NCBI RefSeq assembly: GCF_003007715.1
Contig: NZ_PXNO01000027.1
Span: 620,001 to 684,000 of the forward strand
Source of the DNA: Marinobacter shengliensis
GTDB taxonomy: Bacteria > Pseudomonadota > Gammaproteobacteria > Pseudomonadales > Oleiphilaceae
DNA length: 64,000 nt
Direction: 5' to 3'
The position numbers and the translations under genes are program-made. The notes beneath the pieces were generated by a model. It did not search any database and was not told where the DNA came from. It saw nothing but the letters and a program-made list of their open reading frames with translations. Positions 46,436-55,198 of this stretch are shown here, piece by piece; position 1 is the first letter of the stretch, and every line of letters starts with the position of its first letter.

Positions 46436-47557
46436 GTGATTAAAGCCGTCATCAGCGGAACCGGCCTGTATACGCCACCCGCCATTATTGAAAACGATCA
46501 ACTGGTTGAAGCCTTCAATCAATACGTAGAGCTGTATAACGATGAACATGCGGAAGAGATAGCCCGCGGTGAACTGACGGCCCTGCAACCTTCGTCATCT
46601 GCCTTTATTGAAAAGGCATCGGGTATCAAGCGCCGACATGTGATTGACCGTGAAGGTATCCTGGACCCGAGGCGCATGACACCGAATATTCCGGACCGGG
46701 ATAATGACGAACCGTCAGTCCAGTGCGAGATGGCCATTGTGGCCTGTAAGGAAGCACTGGAGCAGGCGGGCAAAACCCCGGCAGATGTGGATGCGGTGAT
46801 TGTTGCCTGTTCCAACCTGCAGCGGGCCTATCCGGCCATTTCCATTGAAGTCCAGCAAGCCATGGGCATCGACGGTTTTGCCTATGACATGAATGTGGCC
46901 TGCAGCTCCGCCACCTTTGGCATCCAGGCTGCGGTGAACGCGGTGGAAAACGGCAGCGCCAGAGCCGTTTTGGTGGTCAGCCCGGAAATCTGCTCCGGGC
47001 ATCTGAACTTCCGGGACCGGGACAGCCACTTCATTTTCGGTGACGCCTGCACGGCGATTCTGGTGGAAAGGGAAGAGAACACCCAGGCTGGCCAGGGTTT
47101 TGAAATTCTCGGTACCCGCCTGAAGACTCAGTTTTCCAACAATATCCGGAATAACTTCGGCTTCCTGAACCGGGCGGACGAATCGGGTATTGGCAAGCCG
47201 GACAAGCTGTTCATCCAGCAGGGGCGCAAAGTGTTCAAAGAGGTGTCACCGCTGGTGGCAGACACCATTCAGGGCCATCTGGCATCCCTGCAGCTGACGC
47301 CGGAAGACCTCAAGCGCATGTGGCTGCACCAGGCCAACCTGAATATGAACCAGTTGATTGCCAGAAAGGTTCTCGGCCGGGATGCAACGGTCGAGGAAGC
47401 GCCGGTGATTCTGGACGAATACGCCAACACCAGTTCGGCCGGTTCGATCATTGCCTTCCATAAACACAAGGATGACCTGAAAACCGGCGACCTGGGCGTG
47501 ATCTGCTCGTTCGGCGCCGGCTATTCCATCGGTAGCGTGGTTGTTCGCCATCGGTGA
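46436..47557 (+). CDS. Beta-ketoacyl-ACP synthase III family protein
   Basis: 373 aa from GTG 46436. KAS III fold: catalytic Cys in DMNVACSSATFGIQAAV (near residue 155), His in LHQANLNMNQLI (~300) and Asn in EYANTSSAGSIIA (~332). It is ~55 residues longer than FabH because of an inserted N-terminal region (LYNDEHAEEIARGELTA and onward). Such long relatives in Pseudomonas-like bacteria condense longer acyl-CoA primers or act in side pathways; therefore I do not call it fabH. Preceded by a short hairpin (GCACC/GGTGC, 46329-46343). Followed on the other strand by a thioesterase gene 6 nt away. Confidence 0.88.
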   Translation: MIKAVISGTGLYTPPAIIENDQLVEAFNQYVELYNDEHAEEIARGELTALQPSSSAFIEKASGIKRRHVIDREGILDPRRMTPNIPDRDNDEPSVQCEMAIVACKEALEQAGKTPADVDAVIVACSNLQRAYPAISIEVQQAMGIDGFAYDMNVACSSATFGIQAAVNAVENGSARAVLVVSPEICSGHLNFRDRDSHFIFGDACTAILVEREENTQAGQGFEILGTRLKTQFSNNIRNNFGFLNRADESGIGKPDKLFIQQGRKVFKEVSPLVADTIQGHLASLQLTPEDLKRMWLHQANLNMNQLIARKVLGRDATVEEAPVILDEYANTSSAGSIIAFHKHKDDLKTGDLGVICSFGAGYSIGSVVVRHR

Positions 47558-47563
47558 GGCCTG

Positions 47564-47971
47564 TTACCTCGCTGCCAGCGCCCTCAGGGTGTCTGGCAGG
47601 GGGGTGGACTTTCGGGAAGCCCGGTCCATCCAGACAATCTTGGCGTAGCCTTCCGCGTAAACCACCCCTGTATCTGAATCTTTCAGCAGGTGGTAGGTAT
47701 CCAGACTGGTATTTCCCGCTTTGTCCGCGTATGTTTCAACCACGACGTTGGCGGGGTGAGTCAATTCCTTCAGAAATGTGGCACTGGTCTTTATAATGAC
47801 CGGTCCGGTTGGCTCTTCCGCGCCACCCAGTTCCAATGACGACAGCCAGACAATCCGGGCTTCTTCAAAGAAGCGGAAGTAAACCGTGTTATTGGCGTGG
47901 CCGTATGCATCCATATCGCCCCATCGCAGCGACATGGTCAGGGAACTGACGGGGTTTCCCGGTACTGACAT
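47564..47971 (-). CDS. Acyl-CoA thioesterase, 4-hydroxybenzoyl-CoA thioesterase/YbgC type
   Basis: 135 aa, ATG 47971 on -, with GGAGGA 7 nt upstream. Hot-dog fold with the family active site LRWGDMDAYGHANNTVYFRFFEEAR (in parts; catalytic Asp in WGDMDAYGH). Hydrolyses acyl-CoA or acyl-ACP thioesters in the cytoplasm. Convergent with the KAS III gene. Specific substrate not evident. Confidence 0.92.
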   Translation of the reverse strand: MSVPGNPVSSLTMSLRWGDMDAYGHANNTVYFRFFEEARIVWLSSLELGGAEEPTGPVIIKTSATFLKELTHPANVVVETYADKAGNTSLDTYHLLKDSDTGVVYAEGYAKIVWMDRASRKSTPLPDTLRALAAR

Positions 47972-48060
47972 CTGATTTCCTCCGGATGACTTTCATAATA
48001 ATAATCAAACGCCGGTATTGTCGACGAACTGAAACAGGTTAAACAACCCAAGAGAGCAAC

Positions 48061-48834
48061 ATGAGAAACCTTTTATCCCGGCGCCTGACCACGCTGGCCG
48101 CTCTGATCCTGCTGACGTGTGCCGGTGGCCAGTTACACGCCCAGAACATGCAGGAGCCGGTTCCCGAGGGTTCAACCCCGGTCAATACCGATGATCCCTA
48201 CGAGAACTGGAACCGGAAGGTGTTCTCCTTCAACGATGCCATTGATCGCTGGTTCCTTCGGCCAGTCGCGCAAGCCTACCGCACGGTAACACCGACAATT
48301 GTCGACCGGGGTATTACCAATTTTTTCAACAATCTCACCGAAATTCGCAACTTCGGCAACAGCCTGCTGCAGCTGAAGGGTGAGTCGGCGGTGGTGGCCG
48401 CCGGGCGCTTCACCTACAACACGGTGTTTGGCCTCGGGGGCATTTTTGATGTGGCCACCGCCTTTGACTTACCCGAGCGCCCGGAAGATTTCGGTCAAAC
48501 CCTGGGATACTGGGGGGTCGGTTCTGGCCCTTACCTGGTGATGCCGCTCCTCGGCCCGGCGACCCCGCGCTATTTTACCGGCATGGCAACTGACGGGTTC
48601 CTGTTGCCATCAGCCTGGGATGAGGTCAGCAGTCCCGAGTGGTATTACCTGCGGGCACTGCAGCTCGTTGATAAGCGGGCCGACCTGATCCCGGCAGAAA
48701 GCTTTATTTCTGGTGACCGGTACACGTTTGTGCGTAATGCTTTCCTGCAGCGTCGTGAATTTCTGATTAACGATGGTAAGATCACGCAAGACCCCTTCGC
48801 AGATGATGACGACTTCATGCTCGACGATTTCTGA
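48061..48834 (+). CDS. mlaA: MlaA/VacJ family outer-membrane lipid-asymmetry protein
   Basis: 257 aa, ATG 48061. Signal sequence TTLAALILLTCAGGQLHA; the Cys in LLTC could be lipidated although the residue before it is Thr, so lipidation is uncertain. Family motifs: DPYENWNRKVFSFNDAID, NFFNNLTEIRNFGNSLLQ, RFTYNTVFGLGGIFD, FGQTLGYWGVGSGPYLVMP. MlaA removes phospholipids from the outer leaflet of the outer membrane and passes them to MlaC. Ends with a very acidic tail (DPFADDDDFMLDDF). The rest of the mla genes are not in the window; the patatin lipase gene follows 23 nt later. Confidence 0.93.
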   Translation: MRNLLSRRLTTLAALILLTCAGGQLHAQNMQEPVPEGSTPVNTDDPYENWNRKVFSFNDAIDRWFLRPVAQAYRTVTPTIVDRGITNFFNNLTEIRNFGNSLLQLKGESAVVAAGRFTYNTVFGLGGIFDVATAFDLPERPEDFGQTLGYWGVGSGPYLVMPLLGPATPRYFTGMATDGFLLPSAWDEVSSPEWYYLRALQLVDKRADLIPAESFISGDRYTFVRNAFLQRREFLINDGKITQDPFADDDDFMLDDF

Positions 48835-48857
48835 GCGTTCACGCCGGGAGGCCGCAG

Positions 48858-50345
48858 GTGATCAAGGACCCCAGGATAGCCCGATTCCGCAAGTTGTTGG
48901 CGGAAGCTCCCAATTATGAACAGTGGAAGGCCGCCGCGCTGGAGCTGGATTTTCTGGAAGGCAATGCAGAGTGGAAGGAGGACTTTGCGTCTGACCTTTA
49001 CCACTATGAGCTGATCTATGACCGGCTCAGTAACATCAAACAGTATCGTCAGCAGAACGACTTCGAGCGTTTGAAGCGAGCGCTCCGGGAGGGCCTCCAC
49101 CATGATCTTGGCAACATGGGCAATCCCGCGCTTTACACCCGTTCCCGGGTTGGCACCAAGCACCTGATCGAGGAATACATCACCCAGGTGTGCGAGGCCC
49201 TGGATTACCTGTGTGATCATCCGGTGCCGGGCTTCCCCGTCTATGACAAGCTGCAGTTTTTCCGAGACACCCTGACCAGTTATGGCCGGCCAACGCTGCT
49301 GCTCAGCGGTGGCGCCAGTCTGGGTATGTTCCATTTTGGGGTGATCAAGGCGCTATGGGAAAAAGGTCTGCTGCCGCAGGTGATTGCGGGTTCCAGCATT
49401 GGCGCCATCATTGCCGGTATTCTCGGCGTGCATACTGACGCGGAAATCCCCGAAATGCTGGTGCCCGAGAACCACAACCTCAACGCCTGGAAGTGGCGGG
49501 GGATCATGAGCGCCATGCGGGGTGATGGCCTGATGGATCAGGAAACCCTGAAAACCTGCCTGCGGGCCAACATCGGCGACTATACCTTTGAAGAGGCCTA
49601 CCAGCGCACCGGGCGAAGCATCAATATCAGTGTGTCGCCGGTTCAGACGCACCAGAAAGCACGGTTGATGTGCGGTTACACCTCGCCTTATATCCAGGTG
49701 TGGAGTGCGGCTCTTGCCAGTGCCGCGGTGCCAGGCATTTTCCCTCCCGTTACTCTGATGAAGAAAGACCTTTACGGTAATTCGCTGCCCTACATGCCCC
49801 GGTTGAAGTTTGTGGATGGCTCGGTGGTCAGCGACCTTCCGATTGAACGATTAGTTCATCTGTACGATGTGAACTTCACCATTGTCAGTCAGACCAACCC
49901 CCATGTTGTGCCGTTCCTCAGCCAGCAGAGTCGGGACGAAAAGCTGTCCCTGGGAAGCCTGCCGATGCATCTGGTGAAGTCCGAGATCCAGTTCCACGGC
50001 CAGGGTGTGTTCGATTATCTGAGAAAGCGGGTACGCCCGGAACTGATGCGGCAGATGGCTGGTCAGATGTACACCATCATGGCCCAGCGCTACTCCGGTG
50101 ATGTGACGATTGCGCCCACCTATGCATTCCGGGACTTCCGTCGTATGCTGTCCAACCCCAGTCCGGAGTATGTTCGTGAGATGATTCTGGCCGGTGAGCG
50201 CGCAACCTGGCCGAAAATTTCGATGATTCGCTCCCACGCACGCATTTCGAAAACGCTTGAACGGTGCGTTCGTCGCCTGAAACAACAGAACCGAAAGGCC
50301 GCTGAATTACGACTGGTCAGCGGAGCCGACAAGGCTAAACCCTGA
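48858..50345 (+). CDS. Patatin-like phospholipase with DUF3336-type N-terminus
   Basis: 495 aa from GTG 48858, 6 nt after GGGAGG. N-terminal helical domain (residues ~1-140) of the type in SDP1/TGL3-like lipases. Patatin domain: oxyanion loop LLLSGGASLGMFHFG, nucleophile Ser in IAGSSIGAIIAG (GxSxG) and catalytic Asp in KFVDGSVVSDLP (DG). No signal peptide. Likely hydrolyses acyl esters of phospholipids or triacylglycerol, the latter fitting a bacterium that stores neutral lipids (inference). Probably co-transcribed with mlaA, giving a lipid-handling pair. Confidence 0.92.
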   Translation: MIKDPRIARFRKLLAEAPNYEQWKAAALELDFLEGNAEWKEDFASDLYHYELIYDRLSNIKQYRQQNDFERLKRALREGLHHDLGNMGNPALYTRSRVGTKHLIEEYITQVCEALDYLCDHPVPGFPVYDKLQFFRDTLTSYGRPTLLLSGGASLGMFHFGVIKALWEKGLLPQVIAGSSIGAIIAGILGVHTDAEIPEMLVPENHNLNAWKWRGIMSAMRGDGLMDQETLKTCLRANIGDYTFEEAYQRTGRSINISVSPVQTHQKARLMCGYTSPYIQVWSAALASAAVPGIFPPVTLMKKDLYGNSLPYMPRLKFVDGSVVSDLPIERLVHLYDVNFTIVSQTNPHVVPFLSQQSRDEKLSLGSLPMHLVKSEIQFHGQGVFDYLRKRVRPELMRQMAGQMYTIMAQRYSGDVTIAPTYAFRDFRRMLSNPSPEYVREMILAGERATWPKISMIRSHARISKTLERCVRRLKQQNRKAAELRLVSGADKAKP

Positions 50346-50357
50346 TCCTGAGGAACC

Positions 50358-52055
50358 ATGTACTACGATTTTTTCGGCTTTAGGGAACCTCCGTTTTCAA
50401 TCGCACCGGACCCTCGCTACCTGTACCTGAGTGATCGCCACAAGGAAGCCCTGGCGCACCTCATGTATGGCGTGCAGGGGCAGGGCGGGTTTATTGTCAT
50501 TACCGGTGAGGTGGGAACCGGTAAAACCACCGTGTGCCGGTGTTTTATCGAGAATGCTCCCCAGCATGTCGATATTGCGCTGATTCTCAACCCGCGGTTG
50601 TCTGCCCGGGAACTGTTGTCTTCGATCTGCGACGAGCTGGAAATCGACCACGCGCCGGAAGCCACCATCAAGCAGCTGGTGGATGGCATCAATCAGGAAC
50701 TGCTCAAGGCCCACGCTGCTGGCCGCCATAAAGTTCTGATTATTGATGAGGCCCAGAACCTGTCCGCCGATGTGCTGGAACAATTGCGCCTGCTCACCAA
50801 CCTGGAAACCGCCGAGAAGAAGCTGCTTCAGATTGTGCTGTTGGGGCAGCCGGAATTACAGGACATGTTGGCGCTGCCCGAATTGCGCCAGCTCAACCAG
50901 CGTGTGACCGCACGGTATCACCTCGATGCCATTGAGCAGGCAGATCTGCCGGCTTACCTTCGTTACCGTTTGAGTGTGGCCGGGCTGCGCGGAGATATCT
51001 TCAGCCCGGCCGCTGTCCGGAAACTCTATCGCCAGAGCCAGGGGATTCCCCGATTGATCAACCTGATCAGTGATCGTGCGCTGCTGGGCGCTTATGCTGA
51101 GGGTGAACACCAGATCACCGCCGACCACATCCGCCAGGCAGCTCGGGAAGTTCATGGTAGCAGCCGCCCGAAGACCACCGGTGGTGGCAGGGAGGTTTCC
51201 CGCGCAGGTCATCTGTTGTTGCTATCGGCGTCGATTCTGGTGGCGATCATCGGCACTATCTGGTTGTTCCAGCTGCCGGTAACCGAGCAGACCCTCGCTG
51301 ACGACCTTGAAGCACCCGCCATCTCCGGCGTCATCGAGCGAGTCAGTGATCCGGTGGTGGCTGAACCCGGATTCGACACCGCTGAGCCAAATGCGCTTCC
51401 GGAGCCAGCGGAACCTGGTGTAACCTCCTTTGAATTTGAACGCCACACCCAAGCGCTGACCGAGGCGTTTGGGCAGCTGTTCGGCGTTTGGGGCGAAGAG
51501 TATGACGCCCGGCAGTTTCCGGTTGCCTGCGATTACGCCCGAAGCGTCCGCCTTGGCTGCCTGGAACGGCAGGGCAGCCGACGAAGCCTGGAGTTTCTGG
51601 ATCGCCCGGCGATTCTGCACCTTCGCAATGGTCGAGGCGACACGGGCTATGTGGTGCTGCGATCTCTGGAGGGTGATACCGCCAGTATCGAGTTGACGGG
51701 TGAAACCCGGGAGATTCCGTTTCGCCAGTTAGAGCAGTATTGGTATGGTGATTTCCGGGTGCTGTGGCGAATGCCCGAGTATATGTCGGGTGATGGTTTT
51801 TTTGCTGGCACTTCCGGGGCGCAGCTATGGATGGGAGCGCGGATGATGGAGCTGGCAGACCGGATATCGCCGAACCAGGCAGAGAGCGCCCGGGTAAAGC
51901 GGCTGACTACCGAAGAACAGGTGCGCTGGTATCAGGAGGCCAAAGGGCTGACGGTGGATGGAATTGCCGGGCCGATGACCATTATCCAGATCAATAATGA
52001 CCTGGGCACGAATGTACCCCGGCTGTTAGCGGCCCGTGTGGGCAATAGCGGGTAG
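50358..52055 (+). CDS. gspA: ExeA/GspA-like AAA ATPase with peptidoglycan-binding domain
   Basis: 565 aa, ATG 50358, with GAGGA upstream. Typical start MYYDFFGFREPPFSIAPDP; Walker A TGEVGTGKTTV (residues ~50-60), Walker B LIIDEAQNL, TM helix near 290 (LLLLSASILVAIIGTIWLF), and a C-terminal periplasmic part with a PG-binding type 1 domain (VRWYQEAKGLTVDGIAGPM). ExeA and ExeB remodel peptidoglycan for insertion of the type II secretin. The gene is followed by gspB (3 nt), but no other gsp gene is in the window. Confidence 0.92.
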   Translation: MYYDFFGFREPPFSIAPDPRYLYLSDRHKEALAHLMYGVQGQGGFIVITGEVGTGKTTVCRCFIENAPQHVDIALILNPRLSARELLSSICDELEIDHAPEATIKQLVDGINQELLKAHAAGRHKVLIIDEAQNLSADVLEQLRLLTNLETAEKKLLQIVLLGQPELQDMLALPELRQLNQRVTARYHLDAIEQADLPAYLRYRLSVAGLRGDIFSPAAVRKLYRQSQGIPRLINLISDRALLGAYAEGEHQITADHIRQAAREVHGSSRPKTTGGGREVSRAGHLLLLSASILVAIIGTIWLFQLPVTEQTLADDLEAPAISGVIERVSDPVVAEPGFDTAEPNALPEPAEPGVTSFEFERHTQALTEAFGQLFGVWGEEYDARQFPVACDYARSVRLGCLERQGSRRSLEFLDRPAILHLRNGRGDTGYVVLRSLEGDTASIELTGETREIPFRQLEQYWYGDFRVLWRMPEYMSGDGFFAGTSGAQLWMGARMMELADRISPNQAESARVKRLTTEEQVRWYQEAKGLTVDGIAGPMTIIQINNDLGTNVPRLLAARVGNSG

Positions 52056-52058
52056 GCT

Positions 52059-52772
52059 ATGTCATATATTCTTGATGCGTTGAGAAAATCCGAAGCCGAG
52101 CGGCGACAGGGCAAGGCACCAGACCTGGGGCAGCAGGTACAGATGGTCTACAGGCCTAAAAAGAAGCCGTTATCACCCGTTGTCTGGGTGGTGCTGGCTC
52201 TGTTGCTCAATGCAGCGGTGATGGCGTACCTGTTCTGGCCTGCGCAGCCTTCAGTTCAGCGCCCGGTGGAGGACGCACCGACAGTGGCGCAGGGAGCGCT
52301 AAGCGCTGCAGATCCGGATGATGTGGTCACCGAGCAGCAGTCGGTGGCCCCGGAAACTGCTCCGGTCGAGGCGGCGCCACAGGTTGAGCCAACCCGGGAA
52401 GTGGTTCCGGTGTTTGAGGTGGCAGACGAGCCCCTGGCTGAATCCGGCAATGAAACTCCCCTGGTGATTGTTCCGGACCAGTCTGTTCGGGAAAGGGTGT
52501 TGACGCCGGCAGACTCTCAGGGCAGAGTGCCGCACCTGGTAGAACTACCGCTGTCGTTTCAAAAGAGCGTTCCTGATTTGACCTTCAATAGCCATATCTA
52601 TTCATCCGACCCCATGGCCAGCCGGGTAATGATCAACAATCAGTATCTTCGCCCTGGCGACACCTTTGCCAGCCTGGTGGTTGAGCGTATCACCGAGGAT
52701 GGCGTGATTCTCAGCAAATCTGGCCAACGTTTCCGGGTGGGCACGGTACGAGACTGGGTGAGCCCGCGATAA
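52059..52772 (+). CDS. gspB: GspB/ExeB-like general secretion protein
   Basis: 237 aa, ATG 52059, 3 nt after gspA. N-terminus MSYILDALRKSEAERRQGKAP is the GspB signature; transmembrane helix ~40-60 (VVWVVLALLLNAAVMAYLF); Pro/Glu-rich linker; C-terminal GspB domain (LPLSFQKSVPDLTFNSHIYS, DPMASRVMINNQYLRPGD). It anchors in the inner membrane, reaches the periplasm and pairs with ExeA/GspA for secretin assembly. The stop TAA overlaps the dinG start by one base. Confidence 0.93.
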   Translation: MSYILDALRKSEAERRQGKAPDLGQQVQMVYRPKKKPLSPVVWVVLALLLNAAVMAYLFWPAQPSVQRPVEDAPTVAQGALSAADPDDVVTEQQSVAPETAPVEAAPQVEPTREVVPVFEVADEPLAESGNETPLVIVPDQSVRERVLTPADSQGRVPHLVELPLSFQKSVPDLTFNSHIYSSDPMASRVMINNQYLRPGDTFASLVVERITEDGVILSKSGQRFRVGTVRDWVSPR

Positions 52773-54952
52773 TGGCGCTGACTGACGACGTCAAACAACA
52801 GATTCAGCAGGCTTATCGTGATGTGTTGGCCGGTAAGGACGTTCGCGCCCGTTACGGCCAACGGCTGATGATCGCGGAGATTGCCCGCTATATGGGTGAA
52901 ATCACCGACAACGATGGCCAGCGTACCTCGCCCCCGGCAACCTGTGTGGTGGAAGCCGGCACCGGTACCGGTAAAACCCTGGCGTACCTGATCTCAGCAA
53001 TACCCGTAGCCAAGGCCTTGGGTAAAACGCTGGTGATCTCCACGGCAACCGTGGCGCTGCAGGATCAGATTGTTCTGAAGGACCTTCCCGATCTTCGCAA
53101 ACACAGCAAACTGGATTTCAGCTGGACCCTTGCCAAGGGGCGGGGCCGTTATCTGTGCATGTCTCGGCTGGAATCCCGGTTACACGACGAGGGCCATGGT
53201 GACAGCGACACCATGCCCCTGTTCCTTCTTGATCAGCCCATGGATGACGAGGCAGCCAGCCGAATCACCTTTGAGAAGATGCTCGCCACCTACGGTTCAC
53301 GCGAATGGGATGGCGACCGGGACCACTGGCCAGAGCAAATTCCCGATGACATCTGGCGCCAGGTGACCACCGACCATCGCCAGTGTACCAATCGCCATTG
53401 TGCCTACTTTGACAGTTGCGCGTTTTTCGATGCCCGCAAAGACCTCGACGACGCCGATGTGGTGGTGGCCAACCACGACCTGGTGTTGGCCGACCTTGCC
53501 CTGGGCGGCGGTGCCATTTTGCCGGAACCGGAAAATGCCCTGTTCATATTTGACGAAGCACACCACCTGCCAGACAAGGCGTTAAACCATTTTGCTGCGT
53601 CGGTACCGTTAAACTCCACACGGCAGTGGCTGAAACAGTTGTCTCAGGCCCTGGTGAAAATGCAGCCCTGGTTACCTGGCGGCTCCCAGGCGACCAAGGC
53701 GGTTGAGAAAATCAGTACGTCTGGCCGTGACCTGGATCTCGCCCTTGGCAAGGTTTACGAAGAGGTTGAGCAGAACACCGGCTGGGAATTCAATGACGAA
53801 CGGCGCAGCGCCCAGTGGCGTTACCCGGATGGCGAGCTGCCGGAGGCGGTTGCAGAGTTGGCGGCGGAGACCCGGATTGTCACCGCAGGCCTGGTTCGGC
53901 ACCTGGGCACTCTGGTGGATGAACTGCAAAGTGCCTTTGATGAGCGAAAAGACCCGGAACTGGACCGGGACACTGCCGATTCCTGGTATCCGGTGATTGG
54001 CGCTTTCCATAGCCGGGCAGAGGAGCAGCTACGCCTGTGGGCAGCCTGGTGTGAATCCGGGCCGGTCATTCCACAAAACGAAGAGCAGGTGGAAGCGGCA
54101 CCGGTCATTCGTAAAGGGCCGCCGCCTGCCCGCTGGGCCGTGCGCCAACGTTGGGACCATGCAGAAGATATTGCCCTGTTCAGCTCACCGGTGCTGGCGG
54201 ACAACCTGTTGTATTCCCGGCTGTGGTCGCGGGTCTATGGCGCCGTTCTGACCAGTGCCACACTGACGGCCCTGGGCCGTTTCGACCGTTTGCGTTCCCG
54301 TGCCGGATTGCCAGAGGCCAGCCGTTATCTGGTGGTGCCCAGTTCCTTCCGTTATGGCGAGATGGCCACGGTGGAAGTGCCGGCTATGGTTGCCATGCCA
54401 ACCGATGATGGCTTTGCCGAGGCGCTGATCAAGCGGCTACCAGGTCTCTGGGCCGGTGAGAAGGCCACCCTGGTTCTGTTTACATCCCGCCGGCAAATGC
54501 AGCAGGTGAGGGATGCCCTGGCGCCGGATTACCCTGAGTTGATTCTGACTCAGGATGACATGGCGAAAAATGAGGTGTTGCGCACGCACTGCTCTCGTGT
54601 TGATGAAGGACGGCCCAGTGTGCTGTTCGGAGTGGCCAGCTTTGCTGAGGGAATCGATCTGCCTGGAAAGTATCTGCACCACGTGGTGATCACCCGCCTG
54701 CCGTTCTCAGTGCCGGACGACCCGATCGAGGCCAGTCTGGCTGAGTGGGTGACCCAGCGGGGTGGCAACCCGTTTATGGAAATCACCGTGCCGGATGCCT
54801 CCGTAAAGCTGGTCCAGGCTGTGGGGCGGTTGTTGCGCACCGAGCAGGATACCGGGAGGGTAACCATTCTGGACCGCCGTATAGTGGCGCGCCGATACGG
54901 CCAGTTGCTGCTGGACGCGCTGCCACCGTTCCGGCGAATCATCGAGCATTAA
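52772..54952 (+). CDS. dinG: ATP-dependent DNA helicase DinG
   Basis: 726 aa, ATG 52772 sharing one base with the gspB stop. XPD-like superfamily 2 helicase: Walker A EAGTGTGKTLAYL (~residues 60-72), iron-sulfur Cys set (LCMSRL, QCTNRHCAYFDSCAFFD), DEAH box FIFDEAHHLPD (~258-268) and C-terminal motifs with GVASFAEGIDLPGKYL and QAVGRLLRTEQDTG. It unwinds DNA, including R-loops and replication-blocking structures, 5' to 3'. Length and motifs agree with E. coli DinG. Confidence 0.95.
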   Translation: MALTDDVKQQIQQAYRDVLAGKDVRARYGQRLMIAEIARYMGEITDNDGQRTSPPATCVVEAGTGTGKTLAYLISAIPVAKALGKTLVISTATVALQDQIVLKDLPDLRKHSKLDFSWTLAKGRGRYLCMSRLESRLHDEGHGDSDTMPLFLLDQPMDDEAASRITFEKMLATYGSREWDGDRDHWPEQIPDDIWRQVTTDHRQCTNRHCAYFDSCAFFDARKDLDDADVVVANHDLVLADLALGGGAILPEPENALFIFDEAHHLPDKALNHFAASVPLNSTRQWLKQLSQALVKMQPWLPGGSQATKAVEKISTSGRDLDLALGKVYEEVEQNTGWEFNDERRSAQWRYPDGELPEAVAELAAETRIVTAGLVRHLGTLVDELQSAFDERKDPELDRDTADSWYPVIGAFHSRAEEQLRLWAAWCESGPVIPQNEEQVEAAPVIRKGPPPARWAVRQRWDHAEDIALFSSPVLADNLLYSRLWSRVYGAVLTSATLTALGRFDRLRSRAGLPEASRYLVVPSSFRYGEMATVEVPAMVAMPTDDGFAEALIKRLPGLWAGEKATLVLFTSRRQMQQVRDALAPDYPELILTQDDMAKNEVLRTHCSRVDEGRPSVLFGVASFAEGIDLPGKYLHHVVITRLPFSVPDDPIEASLAEWVTQRGGNPFMEITVPDASVKLVQAVGRLLRTEQDTGRVTILDRRIVARRYGQLLLDALPPFRRIIEH

Positions 54953-54968
54953 TTCGGGCCGTGCCCAT

Positions 54969-55002
54969 AAAAAAAGAGCCAACCCGAAAGGGGATGGCTC
55001 TT
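54969..55002 (-). terminator. Strong terminator on - ; weak on + for dinG
   Basis: Stem AAGAGCC / GGCTCTT continued by CCC/GGG around a GAAA loop. Read on - it ends in T7 (complement of A at 54969-54975), a strong terminator; on + it is followed by ATCG only. The nearest gene on - is the MalT-like regulator, whose stop is about 200 nt away. Confidence 0.75.
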
Positions 55003-55105
55003 ATCGAAAGGGGTTCAAACGAACCCGGGCGTCGAAACAACGCGGAACAAGAAGTCTGAAGGCCTGAAGTTCAGAATTCCCGGCAAGGCGTTAACCTCAC
55101 CATGG
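54969..55105 (-). ncRNA. Candidate small RNA, CRP-linked, function unknown
   Basis: Proposed from three signals on -: a -10-like TATTAT (55115 down to 55110) with a weak -35 exactly 17 nt upstream, a perfect CRP-type site at 55180-55195 (centre about 82 nt upstream of the predicted start, a permitted helical phase), and the T7 terminator at 54969. The ~137-nt transcript would contain a GGGTTC/GAACCC hairpin before the terminator stem. No open frame of note. Could instead be the 3' untranslated tail of the MalT-like gene. Confidence 0.3.
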
Positions 55106-55179
55106 TTGAATAATAGGGCTTAACGGGGCGTAAACGGATCGTCCAAAGGGCGTAGTGAAGAGGTTTAATTCTCGAGAAG

Positions 55180-55195
55180 TGTGATCTGTGTCACA
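55180..55195. promoter_or_regulatory. CRP/Vfr-type site, perfect consensus half-sites
   Basis: TGTGATCTGTGTCACA: TGTGA and TCACA arms with the required 6-nt spacer. It lies 3 nt past the stop codon of the MalT-like gene, not in that gene's promoter. Target unclear; see the candidate RNA downstream on -. Confidence 0.6.
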
Positions 55196-55198
55196 CCT

